A DNA stretch of 64,000 nucleotides from Desulfurococcus mucosus DSM 2162 (GTDB lineage: Archaea; Thermoproteota; Thermoprotei_A; Sulfolobales; Desulfurococcaceae), in the NCBI RefSeq assembly GCF_000186365.1, contig NC_014961.1:496001-560000 (forward strand), given 5' to 3'. The translations under genes and the position numbers were made by a program. This document shows positions 35,516 to 44,167 of the stretch, piece after piece. How positions within the stretch are numbered: position 1 is the first letter of the stretch; the number at the start of each line of letters is the position of its first letter. The notes below the pieces were generated by a model that made no database searches, had not been told where the DNA came from, and saw only the letters and a list, made by a program, of their open reading frames with translations.

Positions 35516-37858
35516 TCACAGCCTCCCCATCGCCTTAAGCACTTTCTCAGGCGTCAACGGGGTTTCAGTCACATTGACGCCTAAGGCATGGCTGACCGCG
35601 TTAGCGATCGACGCCGGCATCGGTATGAGCGCCATCTCGCCGACGCCTTTAGCGCCGAAGGGCCCGTACTTGAAGAGGTCTTCAACATAGACGGGTTCAG
35701 CAACCTCCGGCATATCCCTCATTGAGGGAACCACGTAGTCTGTCAGGTTAACGTTGATCAACGCGCCTTTCTCATCGAACACTAATCTCTCCATCAACGT
35801 GTAGCCGATGCCCTGGGCTATAGCCCCCTCGATCTGCCCTTCAACCTGCACAGGGTTGATCACTCTGCCTGCGGCGAGACCCGGGTAGACCCTTGTCACC
35901 TTTACTACACCAGTCAACGTGTCAACCTCTACCTCTGACACAACCACCATGTAGCTGTATGCTGGGTAGGCGAAGCCCTGCCCGGTGGAGTCGTCGAACC
36001 TTCCCTTAGGTAGGAAGAAGTAGCCTGTTGCAGAGAGCTCCACGCCTCTTGCAACAGCCTCCTTCACTAGGTCCCGTAGCTGCAGCTGCTTATCAGGGTT
36101 GTTCCTCGAGTAAACCTTGTTCCCGGCGAAAACCAGGTCTTCGACTGGGACACCCATGATCCTCGACGCCAACCCGGCCAGCCTCTCCCTTAGGACGGCT
36201 GCCGCCATGTACACTCCTATCCCGCCTATACTGCTCCCCCTGGATGCATGTGTCGCACCAGCGTCTGGTGCATCCGTCGAGCCATGTACTACTCTAACCC
36301 TGTCTGGTGTCACGCCGAGGAGCTCTGAGACTATCTGGACGTGTGCTGAGCTAGGGGAGCCCTGGCCTATCTCAACTATCCCGGTGTACAGGGTTACCGA
36401 GCCATCCTGCTCAATCTTGACGTAGGCGTTCGACCAGTCTGGGACCCCTCTCGACGTGCTTATACCGTGCCAGGCGACAGCCACCCCTATGCCCCTCTTG
36501 AACCTGCCGCCGGATTTATTATACTCCTCTATCTCGCGCCTTCTCTCACGCCACCTGGAGGCCTCTGCAACCCTCTTGAGGGCCTCGGCGACCCCGACTG
36601 AGTGGTCTAGGAGTTGCCCTGTGATGGTGTGTGAGCCTTCTCTAACGATGTTCCTTAATCTGAATTCCACTGGGTCGAGCCCGAGTTTCTCTGCTAATTG
36701 ATCCATCTGCCTCTCAACAGCGAACTGTATGGAGAGGTTCCCGAAGCCCCTGAAGGAGCCCTGGTACACTTTATTCGTGTAGACAGCGTAGCCGTCTACC
36801 TTTGCATTGGGAACAATGTAGGGGCCTGATGCATGCATTGTGGCCCGCCAGAGTATGAAGGGCCCTCTATTAGCGTATGCACCGGTGTCATGTATTATCG
36901 TGACCTCTATCGCTGTTAAACGGCCCTCTGAGTCCGCGCCGCTCTTATACCTTATGATCGCTGCCTCCCTCTTAGGATGGATCCTCATAGACTCCTCCCT
37001 GCTGTAGACCAGGAGGGCTGGCTTACCGGTTAAATAGGCTACGAGGGCTGCTTTAGCACAGGTCAACGGGCCCTCATCATCCTTCCCTCCGAAGCCGCCG
37101 CCAACGTATGGCGCAATTATCTTCACCCTGCTTGAGGGAAGCCCCAGTACTCTCGCAACGATCCTCTGCCCTAGGTGAGGGTACTGGAGGCCGCCTATGA
37201 CTGTGACACCGTTCTCCATGCTAGGGATCGCTAACGCAGCCTCTGTTTCAAGGTAGGCGTGCTCCTGGTGGTGTAGCCTGTACTCGTTTTCCACGACGAC
37301 GTGTGCACGTGAAAACCCTTCCTCAACACTGCCTCTCCTAACCCTTGTCCTGAACGCTATGTTGGAGCCTGCCTCCTCGTGGACGAGTACATCGCTCCTC
37401 GCCATTGCTTCAAGCGGGTCTAGCACGTAGGGCAGTGGCTCGTAGTCAACCCTGACCTCCTCCACAGCCCTTAAGGCGTCGTCCAGGCTTGTCGACGCGA
37501 CTAAAGCCACTACTTCACCATGGTATCTGACTTTCCCCTCGGCCAGTAATGGTTGATCCGGGAGCGAGTATCCCACCTGGTTCTCGCCTGGTATATCCCT
37601 CGCCGTGATCAACCTGACCCCTTTCCCCTTTAAAGCGTCTGGGAGGCTGATGCCCTTCAGCCTTGCATGGGGATGCGTGCTTAGAACCTGCTTCACGTAG
37701 AGCGCGTTACCCATGAAGTAGTCTATGAAGTAGTCCTCTGTGAACATGGCTTTACCCAGTGCTTTTTCAAGGGAGTCCACCCTGGTGACTCTTTTACCCA
37801 CTACTAGGAGCTCTCTAGCTGAGAGCCATTTCTCCAGGAGGCTTAGTGCACCCCCCAT
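35516..37858 (-). CDS. Molybdenum hydroxylase large subunit 2, molybdopterin-binding
   Basis: A 780-residue catalytic subunit and the first gene of the operon. Motifs are RVDSLEKALGKAMFTEDY at the N-terminus, PYVGGGFGGKDD, QGSFRGFGNLS, GIVEIGQGSPSS (here the GQG is intact) and GPFGAKGVGE with catalytic Glu. The Arg in SFRGFG is the position that contacts purine substrates in xanthine dehydrogenases. Together with the nearby cyclic amidohydrolase this hints at purine or related heterocycle oxidation, but aldehydes cannot be excluded. The ATG has GAGGTG upstream and a TATA box at 37892-37903. Confidence 0.93.
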   Translation of the reverse strand: MGGALSLLEKWLSARELLVVGKRVTRVDSLEKALGKAMFTEDYFIDYFMGNALYVKQVLSTHPHARLKGISLPDALKGKGVRLITARDIPGENQVGYSLPDQPLLAEGKVRYHGEVVALVASTSLDDALRAVEEVRVDYEPLPYVLDPLEAMARSDVLVHEEAGSNIAFRTRVRRGSVEEGFSRAHVVVENEYRLHHQEHAYLETEAALAIPSMENGVTVIGGLQYPHLGQRIVARVLGLPSSRVKIIAPYVGGGFGGKDDEGPLTCAKAALVAYLTGKPALLVYSREESMRIHPKREAAIIRYKSGADSEGRLTAIEVTIIHDTGAYANRGPFILWRATMHASGPYIVPNAKVDGYAVYTNKVYQGSFRGFGNLSIQFAVERQMDQLAEKLGLDPVEFRLRNIVREGSHTITGQLLDHSVGVAEALKRVAEASRWRERRREIEEYNKSGGRFKRGIGVAVAWHGISTSRGVPDWSNAYVKIEQDGSVTLYTGIVEIGQGSPSSAHVQIVSELLGVTPDRVRVVHGSTDAPDAGATHASRGSSIGGIGVYMAAAVLRERLAGLASRIMGVPVEDLVFAGNKVYSRNNPDKQLQLRDLVKEAVARGVELSATGYFFLPKGRFDDSTGQGFAYPAYSYMVVVSEVEVDTLTGVVKVTRVYPGLAAGRVINPVQVEGQIEGAIAQGIGYTLMERLVFDEKGALINVNLTDYVVPSMRDMPEVAEPVYVEDLFKYGPFGAKGVGEMALIPMPASIANAVSHALGVNVTETPLTPEKVLKAMGRL

Positions 37859-37891
37859 AAGTGCACCTCGAGAATACTCTAGTGTGCTGAT

Positions 37892-37903
37892 GGGATTTAA
37901 ACA
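37892..37903 (-). promoter_or_regulatory. TATA-box promoter of the seven-gene Mo-hydroxylase operon
   Basis: The minus strand reads ATGTTTAAATCC, giving transcription near 37871 and a 13-nt leader with GAGGTG. Confidence 0.55.
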
Positions 37904-37924
37904 TTGCTGGCTCAGCGAGGGCTA

Positions 37925-37935
37925 AGCCTTATATC
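37925..37935 (+). promoter_or_regulatory. TATA-box promoter of the dihydroorotase-like/pyrB operon
   Basis: AGCCTTATATC predicts transcription near 37957, downstream of an in-frame codon at 37944 but upstream of ATG 37968. It thereby decides the start. Confidence 0.6.
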
Positions 37936-37967
37936 CCTAGATAGTGCTTATGGAGCACGTGGTGTCC

Positions 37968-39323
37968 ATGAGCCTGCTCGTGAGGAACGGCCTCGTAGTC
38001 ACTTCGAAGGGCGTGCTGAGGGCGGATGTGAGGATCCAGGATGGCGTCATAACTAGTGTGGGGAGGCACCTGGATAGCAGCGGCGTCGACGAGGTGATCG
38101 ATGCATCAGGCATGCTAGTGTTCCCGGGAGTGATAGATGAACACGTCCACATGAGGGAGCCTGGCTTAGAGTACAAGGATGACTTCACACATGGGTCAAG
38201 GGCTGCACTCAAAGGGGGTGTTACAACAGTTGTGGAGCACCCTAACACCCTGCCACCAGTCGACGAGCCCGGTAAGCTGGTCGCCAAGGCGAGGCTACTG
38301 GAGCAGAAGGCGTACGTCGACTTCGCACTCCTAGGGGTTCTCCACGATGGGAACACTCATCTCTTCGAAGACATGCTAGCTGAAGGCGCAGCCGGCTTCA
38401 AGGTCTTCATGGGTCCCACAACCGGGAACATACCGCCGCCCAGCGAGCCCAGCCTCTACGAGGTGCTACGGGAGTCGGGTAGGATGGGTGTCACTGTTGC
38501 ATTCCACGCCGAGGACCACGCGTTGGTAACATACTTCACGGAGAAAGCAAGGTCGACTGGCGGAATGGATCCAGCGCTCCACGACGATGCAAGGCCCCCT
38601 CTGGTCGAGGAGTACAGTGTAGTCAAGATAGCAGCCATAGCTAAGCACACAGGGGGAAGGCCCCTTATAGTCCACATATCGTCAGCCCAGGCTCTCGAAG
38701 CTGTTTCACAGGCTAAGCGGGCTGGCGTGGAGATCTACGGGGAGACGTGTCCACACTACCTCCTCCTGGATAAACCGGACTACGCCAGGTACGGTAGCCT
38801 CATCAAGGTTAACCCGCCTATAAGGGGAGGGGTCCACAGGGCGAGGCTCGTTGAAGCCGTGGCTAAAGGAGGAGTGGACACCGTTGGCTCGGATCACGCG
38901 CCCCACGCACCCGAGGAGAAGAGGAGGGATATATGGAGTGCTGCATCAGGTATGCCCGGGGTGCAGACACTCCTGCCTTCAATGCTGGATCTAGCGCTCA
39001 GAAACATCATCCCGCTTACCAGGATACCGCTTCTCCTAGCGGAGAACCCGGCTAAGCTCTGGGGGCTGTGGCCTAGGAAAGGCTTCATCGACGTAGGGTT
39101 CGACGGAGACCTCGTGATAGTGGACCCAGGCTCGGAGACCCTGGTGACAGAGGAGTGGCTTGAATACAAGTATAAGCTAACCCCGTTCACAGGGTGGAGG
39201 TTCAAGGGGAGGGTGAGACACGTGGTCATCCGCGGCAGGGTAGCCCTCAGAGACGGCGTTATCACAGGGGAGCAGAAGGGTGTGTGGGTTAAGCCTATAA
39301 GGATCCCTGGTTATAGTAGCTGA
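37968..39323 (+). CDS. Dihydroorotase/allantoinase-family amidohydrolase
   Basis: A 451-residue cyclic amidohydrolase. GVIDEHVHMREPG contains the HxH with the dihydroorotase Arg-Glu-Pro-Gly, followed by a likely carboxylated Lys in GFKVFMG, FHAEDH, VHISSAQA, ETCPHYL and GSDHAPHAPEEK. It is followed by pyrB at 13 nt, which favours dihydroorotase (PyrC) in pyrimidine synthesis. Allantoinases and dihydropyrimidinases share the same fold and could fit with the neighbouring Mo-hydroxylases. ATG 37968 is preferred over 37944 because of the TATA spacing and the GGTG upstream. Confidence 0.85.
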   Translation: MSLLVRNGLVVTSKGVLRADVRIQDGVITSVGRHLDSSGVDEVIDASGMLVFPGVIDEHVHMREPGLEYKDDFTHGSRAALKGGVTTVVEHPNTLPPVDEPGKLVAKARLLEQKAYVDFALLGVLHDGNTHLFEDMLAEGAAGFKVFMGPTTGNIPPPSEPSLYEVLRESGRMGVTVAFHAEDHALVTYFTEKARSTGGMDPALHDDARPPLVEEYSVVKIAAIAKHTGGRPLIVHISSAQALEAVSQAKRAGVEIYGETCPHYLLLDKPDYARYGSLIKVNPPIRGGVHRARLVEAVAKGGVDTVGSDHAPHAPEEKRRDIWSAASGMPGVQTLLPSMLDLALRNIIPLTRIPLLLAENPAKLWGLWPRKGFIDVGFDGDLVIVDPGSETLVTEEWLEYKYKLTPFTGWRFKGRVRHVVIRGRVALRDGVITGEQKGVWVKPIRIPGYSS

Positions 39324-39336
39324 ATGGTGCACCGGG

Positions 39337-40260
39337 ATGAATAAGGGTTCGGATGTAATATCAGCGCTCCAGTTCACTAGGAGCGATGTAGAGAGGCTTA
39401 TCACGATTGCAGAGGAGCTCAGGAGAAGGCTTGAAGCCGGCGAGAGGATTGAGGCAGCCAAGGGGAGGATTCTTTTCACAGCGTTCTTCGAGCCGAGCAC
39501 TAGGACGAGGCTGAGCTTCCAGTTCGCAATGGTGAGGCTCGGGGGCAGCGTAGTGGACCTGGGTCCCGAGGAGGTTACCAGCCGGGCTAAAGGCGAGAGC
39601 CCGGAGGACACTTTGAGAACAGTTGACAGCTATAATCCAGACGTGATTGTTGTAAGGCATAGGGAGCCGGGCTTCGCCTCTAAGGCAGCCGAGATATGTA
39701 GGGCCCCCGTGGTGAACGCCGGCGACGGCTATAATGAGCACCCGACGCAAGCCCTCCTCGACGTGTACACTATATGGAGGAGCCTGGGCAGGGTGGACGG
39801 CGTATCCATAGGCTTAATGGGGGACTTGAAGTATGGGAGAACGGTTTCAAGCCTATCCTACATTCTCTCGAACTTCAGGGATGTAACAATATACTTCATC
39901 TCCCCGCCGGCCTTGAGGCCGCGTGAAGAAGTATTGAGGATACTTGACCAGAGGAGGACAAGGTACGAGTTCGCTGAGAGCCTCGATGAAGTAGTAAGCA
40001 GGGTTGACGTCCTCTACGTGACGAGGCTGCAGAAGGAGAGGATGAGCCCGGAGGAGTATGAGAGGCTTAAGGGAAGCTACACGGTATCCTATGAGTCGCT
40101 CAGGAAGTATGGGAGGATACCGTTGATAATGCATCCACTGCCAAGGGTCTGGGAGCTGACGCCGGATGTAGATGTGCTTCCCCAAGCAATATACTTCGAG
40201 CAGGCTAGGAACGGCCTCTACATGAGGATGGCGCTCCTGAAGACGATTCTAGGAGTATAG
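39337..40260 (+). CDS. pyrB: Aspartate carbamoyltransferase, catalytic subunit
   Basis: A 307-residue carbamoyltransferase. The carbamoyl-phosphate loop is FFEPSTRTRLSF (about 50-61), with KGESPEDT providing the 80s-loop Lys of the neighbouring subunit, HPTQALLDVYTI and HPLPRV for the other substrate contacts. This pattern is aspartate transcarbamylase, the first committed step of pyrimidine synthesis. No pyrI regulatory gene follows; a T-run at 40270-40274 ends the unit. It is co-transcribed with the dihydroorotase-like gene. A different carbamoyltransferase specificity is less likely. Confidence 0.92.
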   Translation: MNKGSDVISALQFTRSDVERLITIAEELRRRLEAGERIEAAKGRILFTAFFEPSTRTRLSFQFAMVRLGGSVVDLGPEEVTSRAKGESPEDTLRTVDSYNPDVIVVRHREPGFASKAAEICRAPVVNAGDGYNEHPTQALLDVYTIWRSLGRVDGVSIGLMGDLKYGRTVSSLSYILSNFRDVTIYFISPPALRPREEVLRILDQRRTRYEFAESLDEVVSRVDVLYVTRLQKERMSPEEYERLKGSYTVSYESLRKYGRIPLIMHPLPRVWELTPDVDVLPQAIYFEQARNGLYMRMALLKTILGV

Positions 40261-40265
40261 GGAAA

Positions 40266-40276
40266 AACATTTTTAA
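40266..40276 (+). terminator. T-run terminator after pyrB
   Basis: AACATTTTTAA follows the pyrB stop by 6 nt; oligo-T tracts terminate archaeal transcription. Confidence 0.35.
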
Positions 40277-40308
40277 CTAACCGCTCCCACGGAACCACCT
40301 GCACCCGG

Positions 40309-40647
40309 TTAGAGCTTTCTCTCAATAATTATGGCCGCTGTGATTGTGAGTGATAGGAGTGTGATGACGGCTATCAATGCGGCCCTGGCATCCTTTGTCA
40401 CAGCGCTCACCATGAGTGCTGCTCCAAGCGTCGCGGTGAGGCCGCCGAATGCTACACGGCTTGTAGGGGTCTTCACCGAGGCTTCATGTCTCCCGGGTTT
40501 CGCGAGGAGCCCTGTGACAGCTATCCATGCACCGAGCAATACTAGGAGTGCTGATACAGCTATCTCCACGGGGTACCGGTATGTTAACGCTACTGTTAGT
40601 ATGAGGATTAATGCCGCGGCTACTACATGGTGCTCCATCTTGACCAT
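40309..40647 (-). CDS. Small four-helix membrane protein, last gene of the SPFH-SHOCT operon
   Basis: A 112-residue protein with about four membrane helices (8-24, 28-48, 68-84, 88-107) and no recognised family. The gene starts 6 nt after the Zn-ribbon gene stop, so it is part of the five-gene operon. It may provide the membrane anchor of the proposed complex. The gene is too short and hydrophobic for a firm assignment. Confidence 0.7.
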   Translation of the reverse strand: MVKMEHHVVAAALILILTVALTYRYPVEIAVSALLVLLGAWIAVTGLLAKPGRHEASVKTPTSRVAFGGLTATLGAALMVSAVTKDARAALIAVITLLSLTITAAIIIERKL

Positions 40648-40653
40648 GAGGCA

Positions 40654-42144
40654 TCACCTCACAGCCAGCTTTAAGACTACGTCTAGGTGTGGGCCCAGGG
40701 CTACCTGGGTCTCGCCTAGTGCCTCTATGTAGATGTCTCCTCCCCTTATCCTTGCCGGCGCGTAGATCAGTTTCTCAGTGTGTGATGCACCCGTCTTCAC
40801 TTTTCCCTGGAGCCTTGAGGAGACGTTTGCCAGGTATGAGTCAACCAGTGCCTCGGCTGCAGCCCTGTCTATTAATGGGGGTACGGCGGGGACCCGTAGG
40901 TGGTCTCTCTTCAATGTGGAGAGGGCCTTGGACACGGTGTCCACTGTGAGCTTCTCCTCGCGGCCTTTTAAGCGGTCTAGGAAGCCGCTTGTAAGCCTGA
41001 ATGTGTCTGTCACGGGCTTCGATGCGTAGGGGTGTGTTGCGAGGACGAGGAGGTGGTCACGGTATTCACGCCCCTTCTTCCAGACAAGGGATCCCGTGAC
41101 GAATGTGTATGATATTGAGACAACGTAGAGTGGGAGGGCTACCTCGCCTTCCCCGGGTAATACCTCGACGGTCTCCCTGCCCAGCCTGCTCAGGTATAGC
41201 GACTTAAGGCTCTCGGAGAGCTCCAGGTACACGCCTATGTCTCTCTTAACCCTGCTCCTAACCTCTTCAACGGTTCTAATGTATCTAGCTATGAAGGCTG
41301 CTGCCTCCTGGGGCTGCCTCCCTGCTTCGAACAATGCTTTCTCGCATTCAGCTATATTCCTCATGGCTTCAACCAGCTTTAACTCGACGTCCACCGGAGG
41401 CAGCATCATGGCTAGCTGCGGGCTGCCTGAGGCGAGGCTCCTAGCCTTAGATAGCTCTAGGGATGCTGTTTCAAGCAGGGGCATGGCTGATGTGTAATCC
41501 CCTTTCTCCAGGCTGCTCCACGCCTTCATGGCGTTTGCAACCCCTTTCACCCTGTGGAGCACTGCCTCCTCAACGCCCGTGCCCGGCAGGCTCTCTGCAA
41601 GCTTCTCAAGGTTCCTTACTGCTGCATCAATGTCGCCGCTTAAAGCCGTCTCCACGTAGTTGGATAAGTGGGCGTTCAACACGTATGTTGCGTAAACACC
41701 GCTGTAGAACTCCCTGTCCTCGTCGACTACGACCATCTGGGAGAGGCTTTCAACCCTGGCCAGCTTCTCGAAGGCTTTCCTCGGGTCGTCTATATCCGGC
41801 TTCAAGCCTATTCCCCTGGGGAGCACTAGGGGTGTTGAAAGCAGCTTTAAGACCTTTGCCTTGAGGGACGCGTACTCGGGGAGGATCCTTGGCTTTATGT
41901 TCGCAATGAATATGTTGTGCCTGGCTAACACGTCGATCGTCTGCACGCCTACTGTTGAAACAGGGAGCAGCTCCCTTATCCAACTATATATCTCGCTCTT
42001 CAACCTCTCAGTGTACTGGGAGGCGTCGACGACTCTTTGAACAGTGCCACAGTACTCGCATCTAACGTATTCAGACCCTTTCTCAGGCTGGGGTAGGGGG
42101 GCCCCGCACTTAACGCATCTAAGTCCGACGAGCTCGACGCCCAT
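40654..42144 (-). CDS. N-terminal zinc-ribbon protein, uncharacterised (SPFH-SHOCT operon)
   Basis: A 496-residue protein. Residues 10-32 form a Cys4 zinc ribbon (C10-x2-C13 ... C29-x2-C32, CxYCG type) like those of TFIIB-type or primase-like ribbons. The rest is mostly helical and ends with an all-beta C-terminal region. No enzymatic motif was seen. Zn-ribbon proteins stand next to SPFH genes in the Bacillus pspA-ydjGHI operon, which is the closest arrangement I know. The gap to the preceding gene is 8 nt and to the following 6 nt. Function unknown. Confidence 0.75.
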   Translation of the reverse strand: MGVELVGLRCVKCGAPLPQPEKGSEYVRCEYCGTVQRVVDASQYTERLKSEIYSWIRELLPVSTVGVQTIDVLARHNIFIANIKPRILPEYASLKAKVLKLLSTPLVLPRGIGLKPDIDDPRKAFEKLARVESLSQMVVVDEDREFYSGVYATYVLNAHLSNYVETALSGDIDAAVRNLEKLAESLPGTGVEEAVLHRVKGVANAMKAWSSLEKGDYTSAMPLLETASLELSKARSLASGSPQLAMMLPPVDVELKLVEAMRNIAECEKALFEAGRQPQEAAAFIARYIRTVEEVRSRVKRDIGVYLELSESLKSLYLSRLGRETVEVLPGEGEVALPLYVVSISYTFVTGSLVWKKGREYRDHLLVLATHPYASKPVTDTFRLTSGFLDRLKGREEKLTVDTVSKALSTLKRDHLRVPAVPPLIDRAAAEALVDSYLANVSSRLQGKVKTGASHTEKLIYAPARIRGGDIYIEALGETQVALGPHLDVVLKLAVR

Positions 42145-42152
42145 GGAGCCAC

Positions 42153-43160
42153 CTACCTTGGTCTACCTGCTCCGGCAACCCATCTAGCCCTGCACTCGTT
42201 TCTCAAGGCGTCTATCTCCATTTGAAGCCTTCTCACAGCGTCCTCGAGGGCTTTCATAGCTAGCTCATAGTAGTGTCTCGATATGGCGTCGCCTAGATTA
42301 TACATCGCGGTGTAGCACGCTGTGCAGACCGCGATGTACTGGCCGCCCCCGGATTCAACCAGCATGTTCGGGGCTTCCTCACCATACCTCTTCGCAATAT
42401 ACGGGGTTATCGTGGCCGGCAGGTACACGAAGTGCACGTCCTCGCCCTGCATGTCTCTGCCGCATATCCAGCACTTAGTTGACTTGCCTGCTTTCTCAAG
42501 CCATTTACTCGCTGTGGCCGAGTACCTTTGATCCGCTATGCTTGACAAGTATCCAACGGCCTCCGTGTAGAGCTCGACTGCTCTCCCAGGGTCTTCTCTC
42601 TCGGCTAGAACCGCCTTCATCAACCTTGAGAGTGCGAGGAGCCTTAGAGCGGTTTTCTGAGGTGTGTCGAGCTTGAGGAGGTCTTCAAGCAGGAATTTAT
42701 CCCTCCCATACTGGAGGAGTATGCCGGCAGCCTCCTCGTATCTCTTGGAGAGCTCGTCTAGCTCCCCGGGCTTCATGCCTCGGAGCTTCCCTATGTCGAT
42801 GCGGGGAAGCGTGAGGTAGGCTGAGAGGGCTTCGAGCTCCCTGTAGAGCTCTCCGGCTTTAACCCTATAGGGTAGGGCTAGGTCTAGCTCGGCCTCCGGG
42901 TTGAGGCTGCGGAGGCTTGCCATAGCCTGCTTCAACGCGGCCTCTGACGGGGATTTAACGAGGGAGTATATGCTGGCCATGGCGGCTGCGAGAGCCCCCT
43001 TGGCCTTCAGCCCCTGGTCCCCTGAGGCCGAGGCTATCTCCGCCGCCTTGTTGAAGTGTTCGACTGCCCCGTCCAGGTTACCCTTGTTCCTCTCGTTTAA
43101 GGCTTTACCGTACTCTTCCTCGAAGCGTTCTGCATCGCTCTTCCAGATCTTCCATGCCAT
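42153..43160 (-). CDS. TPR-like protein with Cys4 zinc site, uncharacterised (SPFH-SHOCT operon)
   Basis: A 335-residue protein. Residues 8-210 are helical repeats, with TPR-like features (EEYGKALNERNKGNLDGAVEHFNKAAE near the start and AVELYTEAVGYLSS near 194). A compact metal site follows: C230-x2-C233 and C279-x2-C282. The C-terminus (about 293-325) is a short coiled coil. It looks like a scaffold or adaptor and not like an enzyme. It begins 11 nt after the SPFH gene and is followed by the Zn-ribbon gene at 8 nt. Confidence 0.75.
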   Translation of the reverse strand: MAWKIWKSDAERFEEEYGKALNERNKGNLDGAVEHFNKAAEIASASGDQGLKAKGALAAAMASIYSLVKSPSEAALKQAMASLRSLNPEAELDLALPYRVKAGELYRELEALSAYLTLPRIDIGKLRGMKPGELDELSKRYEEAAGILLQYGRDKFLLEDLLKLDTPQKTALRLLALSRLMKAVLAEREDPGRAVELYTEAVGYLSSIADQRYSATASKWLEKAGKSTKCWICGRDMQGEDVHFVYLPATITPYIAKRYGEEAPNMLVESGGGQYIAVCTACYTAMYNLGDAISRHYYELAMKALEDAVRRLQMEIDALRNECRARWVAGAGRPR

Positions 43161-43171
43161 TCACTCCACCG

Positions 43172-44167
43172 CTAGGATCTCTTGAACTCCTCGAGTATCT
43201 CCTTCTTTAACTGCTCGTATTCCTCACGGGTTATGAGGCCTTCGTCCAGCATTTTCTTAAGCTCCCTCAGCTTGTCGGTCGGCGACTTCTGCTGGGGTTG
43301 CTGCACCTGTGGCTGCTGGGGTTGTTGCTGTACCTGGGGAGCCATTGTCTGCGGCAGCATCTGCGGTAGGGCTACGAGGGCTCCTAGAACTCCCACGCCG
43401 GGCGACCTGCCGAGGGCCCTCATGGTCTCCACTGTTCTTATTATCTCGAGAACCTTGTCTTCCTCGCCTTTCTGTATCGCGAGGAGCAGGGGTAGCCCGT
43501 ATGTTGGATCCTCCTTCTCCATTTTCTCAAGCTGGGGTAGTGAGACCCCGCCTATCTTCACATCTATGAGCTCTATGCCCCTCTGCTTCAATGCCTCGTA
43601 AATAGTGCCTGTCTTAATCCTCGTGGTCACCTCTGTGAGCCTCGTGTATACATCTATCGCTGTGTAGTTGGCGAGCTCCTGGATGAACTGCTCTGTGAAG
43701 AGGCCTCTGAGGAACTCGGTTACAGCGGGTGTTGAGAGCTCTGGGACGGCCCCGGCAACCTGGGTGAGGAAGAGGACTGGGTCGGCTACCCTGAACCAGT
43801 ATTCCCCGTAGGCCTGTAGCTCCGTCATGTAGAGGGTGCGCGGGCCGAGCTTTACTCTCGTGGATGTCCCGAACCTCCCCTTGAACTGTTTAAGGGAGAT
43901 GAAGACTATCCTGGCTTTAAAGGGGGTTTCACCGTACCCCATGACAAGGTTGTATGCTCTCGTCAAGAGGGGTATGTTCTGGGTTGTAATAGTGTGCCTG
44001 CCCGGTGGGAGGACATCGTATATCTTCCCATCCCTCATGAAGACCGCTGCCTCATACTCGTGCACCACTACAACGCTGCCCCACCTTATGTCCTCATACG
44101 GGTACACCCATAGTATGTCGTCTGGGCCGGGGTTAACCCACTCGATGACATTCGTCCTCCTCGACAC
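43172..44167 (-). CDS. SPFH/Band-7 domain protein with C-terminal SHOCT domain
   Basis: A 331-residue protein. The first ~210 residues look like an SPFH (stomatin/prohibitin/flotillin) domain with VLPPGRHTITTQNIPLL and TAIDVYTRLTEVTTRIK. Unlike stomatin there is no N-terminal membrane helix. A Gln-rich linker (about 269-293) leads to a C-terminal SHOCT-type pair of helices, DKLRELKKMLDEGLITREEY... (about 299-331). This is the design of the YdjI-type, or 'virion core protein', family that accompanies PspA in bacteria. GTG 44167 directly abuts the upstream stop, so translation is coupled. Confidence 0.85.
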   Translation of the reverse strand: MSRRTNVIEWVNPGPDDILWVYPYEDIRWGSVVVVHEYEAAVFMRDGKIYDVLPPGRHTITTQNIPLLTRAYNLVMGYGETPFKARIVFISLKQFKGRFGTSTRVKLGPRTLYMTELQAYGEYWFRVADPVLFLTQVAGAVPELSTPAVTEFLRGLFTEQFIQELANYTAIDVYTRLTEVTTRIKTGTIYEALKQRGIELIDVKIGGVSLPQLEKMEKEDPTYGLPLLLAIQKGEEDKVLEIIRTVETMRALGRSPGVGVLGALVALPQMLPQTMAPQVQQQPQQPQVQQPQQKSPTDKLRELKKMLDEGLITREEYEQLKKEILEEFKRS

